A stretch of DNA of 44,740 nucleotides, taken from positions 1 through 44,740 of the IMG/VR virus record IMGVR_UViG_3300042520_001052. One strand, 5' to 3'. Below the pieces are notes generated by a model that was given only the letters and a program-made list of their open reading frames with translations, made no database searches and was not told where the DNA came from. The translations under genes and the position numbers were made by a program. Below are positions 15,551 through 23,344 of this stretch, one piece after another. The first letter of the stretch is position 1. Each line of letters starts with the position of its first letter. The DNA comes from a virus.

Positions 15551-15772
15551 ATGACCAAATCGGAGACTGTAAACGTAGCAAATACCATATATGGTTTAAT
15601 ACTAGGCAAACCTAAAGCCTTCATGTTTACTAGCATTAAGGGAGCCAGTGAGGATACTGTTATATGTAATGACAAGGCGGAAGCGGATAGACTTGAACAG
15701 GCTTTAGCGTGTGCAGGTATCCATACTGCTAGGAGTAAAGTAGTTCTCAATGCAGTATCAATCATCTTTTAA
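15551..15772 (+). CDS. First early protein, 73 aa, unknown
   Basis: Starts at ATG 15551 after the leader TTGAGGCTA, which also precedes three other early genes. The product is a small soluble alpha/beta-looking protein (AFMFTSIKGASED, then a helix EADRLEQALACAG). No family was recognised. Its position at the head of the early block suggests host takeover or regulation, but nothing in the sequence shows which. Confidence 0.65.
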   Translation: MTKSETVNVANTIYGLILGKPKAFMFTSIKGASEDTVICNDKAEADRLEQALACAGIHTARSKVVLNAVSIIF

Positions 15773-15787
15773 TAGGAGTAATCAACC

Positions 15788-15955
15788 ATGACCAGCACTA
15801 CCACACAACAATATATACTAGTTAACAGGCTTGCTATCATTGCTTATGATGGTTTGAGCCAAGCAAATAAAGGGAACCCATTTTGGAGCAAGTCAGAAGC
15901 AATGCAGGCTATTAATGGCGCTAGAGTGCTAGTAAGAGCTAGGAAACTGAGCTAA
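15788..15955 (+). CDS. Small early protein, 55 aa, unknown
   Basis: ATG at 15788 is preceded by AGGAG. The protein is basic with a central helix (ILVNRLAIIAYDGLS) and a C-terminal basic tail (RVLVRARKLS). It lies 15 bases after the first early gene. No family was recognised; the good ribosome site and tight spacing support a real gene. Confidence 0.6.
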   Translation: MTSTTTQQYILVNRLAIIAYDGLSQANKGNPFWSKSEAMQAINGARVLVRARKLS

Positions 15956-15976
15956 AACTGATGTTTAGGCGGGAAA

Positions 15977-16033
15977 ATGGCTTTTTGTCCAAAGTGGCTA
16001 CATGGCTCAAATGGCTTTATGGCTCAAATGGCT
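15977..16033 (+). repeat. Left iteron array (RTGGCT, 8/9-bp phase)
   Basis: Six copies of RTGGCT in 57 bases. The last four form two perfect tandem 17-bp units (16002-16018 and 16019-16035). Confidence 0.75.
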
Positions 16034-16310
16034 TTCCCCCCCATTTTCCCCCCATTTCGGTTTCCCCTATTACCACCAGCTATTACCACCGCCTACTACT
16101 AATAGCTCCCTCAGTAGAGCTGAGACTGATACTATATCTTTATTAAGATACTATTTTTAAGTAGGAGGGTATATATAGGTGTACGATTCCTCATAATTGA
16201 GGGATATTCTCAGTATAAGGTTTACCTGTTAGTGTGCTAATAGTGAGAGGATGAGATGACAGGGCTAATGGTAATAGGAATGAGGCAACCAAGGCCCAAA
16301 ATGAGGCTAT

Positions 16311-16343
16311 AAGCCACTTAAGCCACAATGCCATTTAAGCCAC
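16311..16343 (-). repeat. Right iteron array, inverted (AAGCCAC)
   Basis: AAGCCAC begins at 16311, 16320 and 16337, and ATGCCAT near 16328 fills the gap as a degenerate copy. Read on the minus strand these are GTGGCTT, the same core as the left array. Confidence 0.7.
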
Positions 16344-16384
16344 TTTTGCGCAAATCTATTATTTTTTAGCCCAATAATTGAGCA

Positions 16385-16413
16385 TTGACAATATGAGGTT
16401 TTTATGATATATG
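16385..16413 (+). promoter_or_regulatory. Candidate sigma70 promoter
   Basis: A perfect TTGACA (16385-16390), then 17 bases, then TATATG (16408-16413). It would serve the early genes after the iteron region. The small frame at 16404 begins inside it, so either the frame or the promoter may not be used. Confidence 0.55.
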
Positions 16414-16499
16414 ATAGAATTCAGGATTTGAGCTGGCTTGAACTGGTAGCAATAGCTGCCATTCATGCAGTATTTATTGATGTAATTTTGCACTTATGA
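16404..16499 (+). CDS. Possible hydrophobic micropeptide, 31 aa
   Basis: ATG at 16404 has GAGG five bases upstream, and TGA is at 16497. The second half is a hydrophobic helix (ELVAIAAIHAVFIDVILHL) with the length of a membrane segment. It overlaps the candidate -10 box of the promoter at 16385, so an mRNA from that promoter would lack its start. Weakly supported. Confidence 0.3.
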   Translation: MIYDRIQDLSWLELVAIAAIHAVFIDVILHL

Positions 16500-16518
16500 G
16501 GAATGAGGAGTGTATAGA

Positions 16519-16713
16519 ATGAGATATGATCTAATTAGGAATGGCAAGGTAATCAGCCATTTTGAGGATACCGCTATTAGCACTAAACAGCTTATTGACT
16601 TACATAGATTAGGATATAAGTTTGCGCCCCGCGTAGCGGCATACTGCGAGCCATTACCACAAAGACTAGAATCAGAGCTGCCCATGCTATTGCAGCATCA
16701 AGCCCTATCCTAA
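16519..16713 (+). CDS. Small early protein, 64 aa, unknown
   Basis: The frame could begin at GTG 16510, but ATG 16519 has GAGGAG eight bases upstream and is preferred. Sequence begins MRYDLIRNGKVISHFEDTAI, with a helix near residues 22-33 (STKQLIDLHRLGYKFAPRV). It looks like a compact regulatory or adaptor protein. No family was recognised. Confidence 0.6.
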   Translation: MRYDLIRNGKVISHFEDTAISTKQLIDLHRLGYKFAPRVAAYCEPLPQRLESELPMLLQHQALS

Positions 16714-16748
16714 ACCATAACCACCACTAATATTATTGAGGCTATATT

Positions 16749-16988
16749 ATGAAAATCAAACCAGAACATTACGAACAAATGAAAGCTGCTATCAACTCTC
16801 TTGATAGGCAGAAAGTAACAGAACATAAAGCACTAGGCTTAGGCCAAAATAAAGAAAAACGCTTTGTTTGGGATTTATTCAGTGCTGCTAAATTATATAG
16901 CTTTGCAAGTGTTACGTTGTATAGTTATTTGAATGATTCCCATATAGAAACCGCGCTATTTAAAATAGTTAAAGAACTAGAATTATAA
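16749..16988 (+). CDS. Conserved-type small phage protein, 79 aa
   Basis: The leader TTGAGGCTA precedes ATG 16749. The pattern IKPEHYEQMKAAI, then KRFVWDLFSAAKL, then LYSYLNDSHIETAL resembles a small protein seen in many phages and prophages of proteobacteria, whose function is unknown. It is helical throughout with an invariant-looking WDL and DSHI. This recognition is from pattern memory and should be tested by search. Confidence 0.6.
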   Translation: MKIKPEHYEQMKAAINSLDRQKVTEHKALGLGQNKEKRFVWDLFSAAKLYSFASVTLYSYLNDSHIETALFKIVKELEL

Positions 16989-17023
16989 CATCCATTACAA
17001 TAACACCCATTGAGGCTAACATT

Positions 17024-18031
17024 ATGAGACTATTCTGTACAATATCAGGCTTAGAGTCTGAATTACCACAATTCGCCAGTCCAGCTATTAGGCAAGAGTG
17101 GCAGCATCCTATATTTAGCCTGTCTAGGGCTGAGCTATTAAGGATATATAAGGCAGCTTGGCAGCGGCAACGACTAAGCAAGTCAGAAAGCAGGCTCTTA
17201 GCTCTTGCACTTTTCAATTCCAGCCAGCTAGTAACATGGGTAGCGGCAGCATCTCACCTGCCATCCAGCCTAATCAATCAAGAACCTCAAATTGCTCAAT
17301 CCCTGCCGCTATTAGCGGAAGTGATTGAATTCAGCCTATCTTGTCCTTCATGGCCGCAATCCCAATTAGCACATTTTCCGAGCATAATAATTGATTCTAG
17401 TAATAACCATGACTTATCCATTATGGTTACAAGCTGCGAGTTATGGCTTGCCGCTATTGCTGATTACCATGCAGGCTATTATCGCCAATATCAAGAGAAG
17501 CGTGACGCTGAGAAAGCTAACTTTTTATCCCACCTATCAGCATTTTCCAGCAGAAAACCATCCCGCTATATTAAAGCACTAAGCCGATATGTCATTGATG
17601 CGATACCCTCAAGTCACTGGCAAGATAGGCAAGAACGTGAGCACATGAGATATATAATAGAGTATTCAGGCTTAGTTCATACCTTAGAAAGCAAGCCAAT
17701 AGCGCCAATTACCAGCGCCCAGTGTAATCAATTGCTGGATACCATTACAGACTGTTTATCGCTTGATAATCTGCATGTCTGGAAAGCATACCAAGCTGTC
17801 AAGCTAATGCTGGAATCTGGTGGACATAATGCCTATGGTGCAATGATGCTAGAGAACCAAGCAGAACAAGATAAGGAGCAGGAACTAAGGCAGGCAGCAA
17901 TGGCTCAATTAGGAGAAAGGCCACAAGGTTTTATAGCTGCAATGGCTTATGATGCTGAGGTGTTGCGCATTATGGCAACTATGGCGGCAACGGCAGTATA
18001 TCACCTGCCACAAAATGACGAGGCTCAATAA
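17024..18031 (+). CDS. Hypothetical early protein, 335 aa
   Basis: ATG 17024 after TTGAGGCTA. The protein is helical, rich in Ser, Ala, Gln and Trp, with no signal peptide, membrane segment or nucleotide-binding motif. It contains a segment SRYVIDAIPSSHWQDRQERE and ends in an Ala/Met-rich helix (AAMAYDAEVLRIMATMAATA). The stop is one base from the start of the next gene. It could be a replication-associated or host-takeover protein; nothing in the sequence decides it. Confidence 0.65.
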   Translation: MRLFCTISGLESELPQFASPAIRQEWQHPIFSLSRAELLRIYKAAWQRQRLSKSESRLLALALFNSSQLVTWVAAASHLPSSLINQEPQIAQSLPLLAEVIEFSLSCPSWPQSQLAHFPSIIIDSSNNHDLSIMVTSCELWLAAIADYHAGYYRQYQEKRDAEKANFLSHLSAFSSRKPSRYIKALSRYVIDAIPSSHWQDRQEREHMRYIIEYSGLVHTLESKPIAPITSAQCNQLLDTITDCLSLDNLHVWKAYQAVKLMLESGGHNAYGAMMLENQAEQDKEQELRQAAMAQLGERPQGFIAAMAYDAEVLRIMATMAATAVYHLPQNDEAQ

Positions 18032-18032
18032 C

Positions 18033-18410
18033 ATGAAAACTACCATTTCAATCAATCAGACCAAACCAGTATCCATCAATCGCTATTTACTGGAATCCAT
18101 AGAACATCAATCTAAGCTAGATATTATCAGTGCAATCTACCATCAATGGAATATCGCACCACTTAAGCAGGCGGGTATAGTGCGCGCTTATCTGCTAAAT
18201 TGGACACCATCCCATTTTATAAGCCAGATAAGTTCCGCTCTTGATTCTAAGCCCCCAATAATTGAGCGTGAAGGCATAAGCTATCAAGTTATTTTTCAAG
18301 ATAGCAATAATGGCTTAATTGATTGCTATAAGGCAAGGAAAATAGCGGTATCTTTTCGGCACTGTCAAGAGCTAGACTTAAGCGTGGCTCTTATTAAGTT
18401 AATTTATTAG
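18033..18410 (+). CDS. Hypothetical early protein, 125 aa
   Basis: An open frame extends up to 17949, but that part overlaps the 335-aa gene. ATG 18033 is chosen because GAGG lies upstream and the preceding stop is at 18029-18031. The product begins MKTTISINQTKPVSINRYL; helical and beta segments alternate. No family was recognised. Confidence 0.6.
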   Translation: MKTTISINQTKPVSINRYLLESIEHQSKLDIISAIYHQWNIAPLKQAGIVRAYLLNWTPSHFISQISSALDSKPPIIEREGISYQVIFQDSNNGLIDCYKARKIAVSFRHCQELDLSVALIKLIY

Positions 18411-18425
18411 GATTAAGAGGTCATT

Positions 18426-18626
18426 ATGTATCTGTATAAACCAAACAAAAACAGCTATACCAGACAACAACTAGCTATTTATCTTAATCAACCATTAAAA
18501 CTTAGGCTTTACGTGTATAAATCAGAAAAATCTATAGAATCACTTACTGCTGAAATTAAAACCCAACCAGTAAGGAAAATAAAAGTTTCTATGCTTAAAA
18601 AAGTATTTAAGTTTGAAATCCTATAA
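18426..18626 (+). CDS. Small basic early protein, 66 aa
   Basis: ATG 18426 follows AGAGG. The protein is strongly basic (Lys/Arg-rich) with YTRQQLAIYLN near the start, which could be the first helix of a DNA-binding fold, and a Lys-rich end (VRKIKVSMLKKVFKFEIL). A nucleic-acid-binding role is possible but not shown. Confidence 0.6.
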   Translation: MYLYKPNKNSYTRQQLAIYLNQPLKLRLYVYKSEKSIESLTAEIKTQPVRKIKVSMLKKVFKFEIL

Positions 18627-18656
18627 CCTACCACCTACAATTTGAGGCTAACTATT

Positions 18657-20390
18657 ATGGCTCTTGACCTAAGCAAATATAAACAGAAACCAACTAATCA
18701 GACTATTGGCGGATTAGTAATTCCTACCCGCAAAGCGGCTACACAAATGCTGCAACCTGAGCAACCAGAACCATTAAAGTTATCATTACCACAAAACCAG
18801 AACCACCAACCAATACCCCAAATCATAACAGCTTGGAACGCTGATGGCTCTAGTAAGGATATTATACTCAATGCTAAACAATACGAGTTTGCAAGCCTGC
18901 TAGCTAATGGGCTTTCTTGCGTTCTTATTGGTGCTGCCGGTACTGGTAAGACAACATGCACCCAAGCCGGAATCGCTGCTCTTATGCAAACTGGCTCAGT
19001 GCTGCATATTCAGGATAGTAGCCACAAGTATATAAAATCAGGCGCGCCTGGCTTGCTGGTAACAAGCTATACTAGGCGAGCCGTTCAGAACATAAAGCGC
19101 CAAATGCCACTTGATATTGCTGCCAATACCATTACCATTCATAAATCCCTAGAATATAGCCCAGTGTTCTATGAGGTGCTAGATGAGGAAACTGGTAAGA
19201 TGAGAAACAAAAGAGTATTTGAACCGAAAAGGAATCTATTAAATCCACTCTGTAACAATATCCAGACAGTTATCATTGATGAGGCATCAATGCTCAGTGT
19301 TGAGCTATTCGAGGAACTCAGACAAGCGTTATCAACTAATTGTCAGTTTGTATTCATTGGTGATCTTAATCAGCTCCCGCCAGTTTTCGGACATGCTATA
19401 TTAGGCTATAAACTGTTAGAGCTGCCAGTAATAGAACTTACCGAAGTTTACCGACAAGCTTTAGAAAGCCCCATTATCAGGCTTGCCCATAGAATCCTAT
19501 CCGGTAAACCGATTATGCAATTTGACATGGCTTCATTTTGTGAACCTGGAAAACTGCAAATCATACCCTATCCAAAGCAGCTAGATTCAGAACATGCCAT
19601 GCTTGAAACTTGCAAAATGTTTTATGCTGGTTATGATTCAGGCTCTTATAATCCTGATACAGATATAATCTTATGCCCACAAGTAAATGATAAAACTGAC
19701 AAAAAATTTAATTGCACTCTTATTAATAAATACATCGGTAATCATATAGCCAGAAAAGAAGGCAGGATTACCCATGAAATTATTGCATCATTCCATAAGC
19801 TATATTATTCAGTAGGTGATAAGGTCATATATGATAAACAGGATGCAACAATAGTTGATATAAGGCTTAATGAATCCTATCTAGGCTCAGAATTCCAAGC
19901 CCCAAGCCAGCATTTAGATTACTTCGGACATAATGAACATGAAGCTTTCAAGCTTATTCAAAATACTGACATAGATATAGACAAACTTATTGAGGATGCA
20001 ACCTATAGCATTGAGGAAGGCGCAAAACTGGCAGCAAGCCATATTGTAACCATTGAACTTACCGATTCACATAATGATGAATTCATAAAGCTAGAGCTAA
20101 AAACAGTAGGAGAATTACTGGCTCTTGATCTTGCATATGCAATGACTATTCACAAGTCACAAGGCAGCGAGTGGCGTAAAGTATTCTTGCTATTCCATAA
20201 AAGCCACAATAACATGCTATGCCGTGAGCTGTTATATACAGCTGTAACTCGTGCGCGTGAAACTTTAGTAATGGTATGCGAAAAGGATAGCTTAATAAAG
20301 GGAATTACTAAGCAAAAAATTAAAGGTAATACACTAGCAGAGAAGGCAGAATACTTTAAAGGTAAGATAGCAAGTAATACCAGCAGCTAA
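18657..20390 (+). CDS. SF1 helicase, RecD/Dda-like
   Basis: A 577-aa protein starting at ATG 18657 after TTGAGGCTA; an earlier TTG at 18642 lies inside that leader and is rejected. Motifs in order: Walker A GAAGTGKTT (92-100), motif II VIIDEASM (205-212), motif III GDLNQLPPV (235-243), motif IV TEVYRQ (262-267), motif V region HKSQGSEW (499-506) and motif VI TAVTRAR (528-534). This is the SF1B (RecD2/Dda) set, which unwinds DNA 5' to 3'. The 230-residue region between IV and V is longer than the minimal core and probably holds an SH3-like or specificity domain. Likely the replicative or recombination helicase, since no DnaB-type helicase is seen. Confidence 0.88.
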   Translation: MALDLSKYKQKPTNQTIGGLVIPTRKAATQMLQPEQPEPLKLSLPQNQNHQPIPQIITAWNADGSSKDIILNAKQYEFASLLANGLSCVLIGAAGTGKTTCTQAGIAALMQTGSVLHIQDSSHKYIKSGAPGLLVTSYTRRAVQNIKRQMPLDIAANTITIHKSLEYSPVFYEVLDEETGKMRNKRVFEPKRNLLNPLCNNIQTVIIDEASMLSVELFEELRQALSTNCQFVFIGDLNQLPPVFGHAILGYKLLELPVIELTEVYRQALESPIIRLAHRILSGKPIMQFDMASFCEPGKLQIIPYPKQLDSEHAMLETCKMFYAGYDSGSYNPDTDIILCPQVNDKTDKKFNCTLINKYIGNHIARKEGRITHEIIASFHKLYYSVGDKVIYDKQDATIVDIRLNESYLGSEFQAPSQHLDYFGHNEHEAFKLIQNTDIDIDKLIEDATYSIEEGAKLAASHIVTIELTDSHNDEFIKLELKTVGELLALDLAYAMTIHKSQGSEWRKVFLLFHKSHNNMLCRELLYTAVTRARETLVMVCEKDSLIKGITKQKIKGNTLAEKAEYFKGKIASNTSS

Positions 20391-20400
20391 AAATAACCTA

Positions 20401-20428
20401 TTGACAAACAAAAATATTGCTGTATAGT
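20401..20428 (+). promoter_or_regulatory. Strong candidate sigma70 promoter for the 234-aa gene
   Basis: Perfect TTGACA at 20401-20406, a 16-base spacer, and TATAGT at 20423-20428. It lies 80 bases before the 234-aa gene and directly after the helicase. This is the best consensus promoter in the window. Confidence 0.7.
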
Positions 20429-20467
20429 TGGCTTCACTTGATAAGTAATACTAAGTCAAGCCAACTA
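20425..20467. promoter_or_regulatory. Operator or 5'-leader inverted repeat
   Basis: TAGTTGGCTT (20425-20434) and AAGCCAACTA (20458-20467) are perfect 10-bp inverse copies; the first overlaps the -10 box. Between them ACTTGATAAGT and AGTATTACTT form smaller symmetries. As DNA it can be an operator that blocks the promoter; as RNA it would form a leader hairpin that protects the mRNA. Confidence 0.6.
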
Positions 20468-20508
20468 ATTCACCACTAAAAAGCTGATAATCAGCTAAGG
20501 AATCTAAA

Positions 20509-21213
20509 ATGTCTAATCAAGAAACTAAAGCCCCTGTAACAAAATTCCATTTCAAAGAAATCAAAAAGGATGGCGTTACAATCGAACCAAAACGCGCCAG
20601 CTTTGAAACAACCATTGTTCCCGAAGTCGGCGCACAAAACATTGTTGATATTATTTTCAGTGATACTGAAAGCGACGAAAGAAAAGAAAAGCTATTGAAT
20701 TACTTGGCTCGTTTGCACAATGATCAAGTATATAAAGCTGCCCAGCTACAAATCGGTGCAAAATTAGCATCTTTTGGCGATAACTTGGAAGCGAAAATTG
20801 CCTACGTTCTTACTGATGCCGACTTGGATACCAGCAAACTAGACTTGTGGACTCTGGCCTATACTGAACCTGCCCAACGTGGCGGCGGTAAACAATTTAG
20901 CGATGAATTAGTAGCTGATACCATTAAATCATTTGTTGATTTTGGCGTGGCTAACTTCAAAAAGGCTGACGGTACACCAGTATCCCGTGAAGGTTTGGTT
21001 AAATCAGCAGATGAAATATTTAAAAACCGCTTTAAAAATACCAAGTCAGACAAACGTACTATTCAACTATTTAAAGACCGTATTACTTTATGGTTTGCTG
21101 GAATCAATCCTGAATTGCAAACAGCATATGCCGCTTTCGCTGAAAACTTGATAGGTAAAGCTGATAATTATTTGAATCCAAGCAATGAATCAGTAATCGG
21201 CAAATTTGAATAA
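20509..21213 (+). CDS. Highly expressed unknown protein, 234 aa, own transcription unit
   Basis: A soluble protein with no signal or membrane segment. The N-terminal 40 residues are charged and beta-like (FHFKEIKKDG); the remainder is helical with a Lys-rich region near 170-190 (FKNRFKNTKSDKRT). Codon use is unlike its neighbours (more AAA, GGC, TTG and GCC), resembling the capsid gene, which suggests very high expression. A consensus promoter and operator lie upstream, and a strong terminator downstream, so it is monocistronic. Candidates include an abundant DNA-binding, takeover or anti-defence protein; the sequence alone does not decide. Confidence 0.75.
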   Translation: MSNQETKAPVTKFHFKEIKKDGVTIEPKRASFETTIVPEVGAQNIVDIIFSDTESDERKEKLLNYLARLHNDQVYKAAQLQIGAKLASFGDNLEAKIAYVLTDADLDTSKLDLWTLAYTEPAQRGGGKQFSDELVADTIKSFVDFGVANFKKADGTPVSREGLVKSADEIFKNRFKNTKSDKRTIQLFKDRITLWFAGINPELQTAYAAFAENLIGKADNYLNPSNESVIGKFE

Positions 21214-21303
21214 TTCGCATCCTGTTCCAAGTGGTTAGCCTTCCACCTAAAAAGGCTTGATTGTGTTGTAACCTACCGAAGAAAGCCAGCAATGGCAACT
21301 CAT

Positions 21304-21336
21304 GCCCCATGCGCTTTATAGCCTTGGGGCTTTTTT
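21304..21336 (+). terminator. Rho-independent terminator after the 234-aa gene
   Basis: GCCCCA (21304-21309) pairs with TGGGGC (21325-21330), immediately followed by TTTTTT. This ends the isolated unit in the rightward direction. Confidence 0.85.
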
Positions 21337-21378
21337 ATGCCTAGCATATAGTAAGAGAATCACATAAAGGCATAAGCC

Positions 21379-21768
21379 ATGCAAACAGCCACCGAAATTC
21401 CTATTGATGCTATTGATGATAGCAGCTACAAAGCCAGCTTATTGACAGCATTTAAAAGTAAATCTAAATACCTGGAGTTGTGGCAAGAACTAAAGCATAC
21501 TAGGCAATTAGAAATCAAACTAGATGCTAGAATCTATAAGCACCATAAACAATACAGCGATAGCTTAGGCCGATTACATAAACAGGATAGCTACTTTGCA
21601 GAATTTTGCCAGCTTGAATATGGCACTCAGCTATACTTTTATAGCAAACATGATTCAATAAAACATAGCATGGTAATCAAGCTACTAAGTAAAGATGACT
21701 ATCATAAACATCTAAGCAGCAATGCTAGGCTTAGCCAATCAGTAAAGACAATTAGCAGATTTGAATAG
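21379..21768 (+). CDS. Hypothetical protein, 129 aa
   Basis: Starts at ATG 21379 with AAAGG upstream. Charged, Lys/His/Tyr/Ser-rich and mainly helical (KYLELWQELKHTRQLE). No membrane segment or known motif. It is the first gene after the terminator, so it needs its own promoter or readthrough; no good promoter was recognised in 21337-21378. Confidence 0.6.
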   Translation: MQTATEIPIDAIDDSSYKASLLTAFKSKSKYLELWQELKHTRQLEIKLDARIYKHHKQYSDSLGRLHKQDSYFAEFCQLEYGTQLYFYSKHDSIKHSMVIKLLSKDDYHKHLSSNARLSQSVKTISRFE

Positions 21769-21790
21769 TAACCAGAATGGAGAATATAAA

Positions 21791-22231
21791 ATGACTTTCG
21801 TAATTCCTAATAAGAAACCAGCAACTCAGCAGCCCATAGTACAAACTGCCAGCTTAGTGGTTAAACACCTAGAGCAAGCTGTGGCTATTCAGCAAGAGCA
21901 GCAAGATCAACCAGTAATACCAACAACAACTACTTCGCAAGCTGTGGTTAATAGCCCTGCTAATTATGCTAATCATCTTGATCTAGCTATCGAGCAGCAA
22001 CTAGCAGCTCTTATCAGTAAGATTGAATCATCAATACCAGATGTAAGGCATGAGATGATAACAATTCACAAAGCATTAGCTAAAGATCCTGCACAAGTTA
22101 CTATCCTCAGTACTGAACAACGTGCTGCTATCTTTGCTGGTTACAGTAAGCTGTCAGGTATTGAGCTAGTAGCTAAGGCAGCAGCTAAGAAAGGTAGCAA
22201 GACTCCTATTAGTATTGATATGTTTGAATAG
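21791..22231 (+). CDS. Hypothetical protein, 146 aa
   Basis: The frame opens at 21761, but ATG 21791 has GGAG upstream and begins a clean N-terminus (MTFVIPNKKPATQQP). Residues 10-65 are Gln/Thr/Val-rich and probably disordered; residues 70-146 are helical with a basic segment (KAAAKKGSKTPISIDMFE). A C-terminal acidic-aromatic tip (DMFE) can be a protein-interaction tail. No family was recognised. Confidence 0.6.
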   Translation: MTFVIPNKKPATQQPIVQTASLVVKHLEQAVAIQQEQQDQPVIPTTTTSQAVVNSPANYANHLDLAIEQQLAALISKIESSIPDVRHEMITIHKALAKDPAQVTILSTEQRAAIFAGYSKLSGIELVAKAAAKKGSKTPISIDMFE

Positions 22232-22246
22232 CCCCCCCCCACTATT

Positions 22247-22732
22247 ATGAATATATTCTATCTTGACCCTAACCCAGTACTAGCAGCTCAATGTCATTGT
22301 GATAAGCACGTAGTTAAGATGATATTAGAATCAGCTCAGCTATTATGTACTGCTATTAATACTGTTGCCAGTGATAAGATTACTCCCTATAAGAGTACCC
22401 ATGTTAGCCATCCTTGTACTATATGGGCAGGCGCTAGTGTTGGTAACTGGCTGTGGCTATATGATTTAATGATAAGCTTAGAACTAGAGTGGAACTATCG
22501 CTGGCAGCATGATAAGAGTCATCAATCTGTTAGTGACTTATGCAAAGCTGATGTTTTTGATAAAGCAATAACACTGTTACCAGCAGGCCCAATGACAGAG
22601 CCGCCAAAATGTATGCCAAGTTTGTATCACATACCTAATGACACAGTAGCAAGCTATCGCTATTACTACAAAGTAAGTAAGCATAACCTGTTACATTATA
22701 CCAGACGACCCAAACCAGAATGGTTATCATAA
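22247..22732 (+). CDS. Conserved phage protein, possibly pyrimidine-dimer glycosylase-like
   Basis: The pattern MNIFYLDPNP, then CHCDKHVVKMILESAQLL, then KSTHVSHPCTIWA, PPKCMP and YYYKVSKHNL is that of a family common in phages. It has an N-terminal helical core with CDKHVVK and a C-terminal basic region ending in TRRPKPEW. Some members are labelled as related to T4 endonuclease V (pyrimidine-dimer DNA glycosylase), but this is not proved. The ribosome site is poor, and a run of nine C (22232-22240) lies just before the start. If enzymatic, it would repair or process DNA in the replication module. Confidence 0.7.
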   Translation: MNIFYLDPNPVLAAQCHCDKHVVKMILESAQLLCTAINTVASDKITPYKSTHVSHPCTIWAGASVGNWLWLYDLMISLELEWNYRWQHDKSHQSVSDLCKADVFDKAITLLPAGPMTEPPKCMPSLYHIPNDTVASYRYYYKVSKHNLLHYTRRPKPEWLS

Positions 22733-22733
22733 C

Positions 22734-23096
22734 ATGAATACTGAGATGCCAACACTTAAACAGCATATTGCTTTAATACTAGCACTGTTAAGAGTAAGTC
22801 CTAATAGAGAATTCTATCAGCTATATGGATTTGCTAGGCAGCTAGTTAGCAGGAGTGATATGCACAAGGTTACTAATAATGATATTGATTACTTCATTAA
22901 TGACGACCATTACTGGTTACATGATGGAATGAGAGCTTACTATTATGACCGCACCATCAATACAGGCATAGGCCCAAAGACAATGCGCTGGTTTGTAGAG
23001 AATCACCTAATACCATTAATTGAATTGCACTTAACAATAGAAAGACATGGCATCAGAACACAGGTAACAATAGAGTCAGTGGAGAATTTATTATGA
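22734..23096 (+). CDS. Hypothetical protein, 120 aa
   Basis: Starts one base after the preceding stop. Helical with aromatic-rich centre (DDHYWLHDGMRAYYYDR) and a basic-to-neutral C-terminus. The N-terminal helix (LKQHIALILALLRVSPN) is amphipathic. No family was recognised. Probably cotranslated with its neighbours. Confidence 0.6.
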   Translation: MNTEMPTLKQHIALILALLRVSPNREFYQLYGFARQLVSRSDMHKVTNNDIDYFINDDHYWLHDGMRAYYYDRTINTGIGPKTMRWFVENHLIPLIELHLTIERHGIRTQVTIESVENLL

Positions 23097-23344
23097 ACAA
23101 GATGAACACATTTAGATTAAAGACAACATCAAGATATGATTTTACAACTACATTCCCGACATTAGAAGCAGCTAATAACTTTATATCAAAGCACCTTGGT
23201 AAGAATAAAGCTTGTGGTATGGACTACAACACAGCAATCAAAGTAGGTAATGCGTGGGTAGTCACTAACAAGTATGACCCTCGTTGCAATGATAAAATCT
23301 CACCGGTAAGAGCAGGTTATCAAGGTAACATGTGTCATGGATAG
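23093..23344 (+). CDS. Hypothetical protein, 83 aa
   Basis: Start overlaps the preceding stop (ATGA type at 23093). An alpha/beta protein with FPTLEAANNFISKHLG in the middle. The last eight bases (ATGGATAG) are also the start of the HNH gene: the stop TAG lies inside that gene's third codon. This eight-base junction recurs exactly after the HNH gene. Confidence 0.6.
   Translation: MNKMNTFRLKTTSRYDFTTTFPTLEAANNFISKHLGKNKACGMDYNTAIKVGNAWVVTNKYDPRCNDKISPVRAGYQGNMCHG

Larger units (their letters stand above)
15956..16403. other. Candidate replication origin with inverted iteron arrays
   Basis: A 448-bp gap without a convincing gene. Six RTGGCT copies begin at 15977, 15994, 16002, 16011, 16019 and 16028 (spacing 17, 8, 9, 8, 9). 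Their inverse AAGCCAC begins at 16311, 16320 and 16337, with a degenerate copy near 16328, giving the same 8/9-base phase in the opposite orientation. Between the arrays lie two C tracts (16036-16053), two TATTACCACC repeats (16068, 16081), a small palindrome TATCTT/AAGATA (16135-16150) and AT-rich sequence to about 16180. This is how iteron origins look: initiator sites around an unwinding zone. An alternative is a regulatory region for the downstream genes. Confidence 0.55.

Noticed and set aside
18642-18656. TTG start for the SF1 helicase
   Set aside because: The TTG is part of the shared TTGAGGCTA leader; ATG 18657 lies at the usual distance.
22232-22240. Run of nine C as a phase-variable switch
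   Set aside because: It lies between a stop and the next start, so length changes would not shift a reading frame. It could only alter ribosome access.
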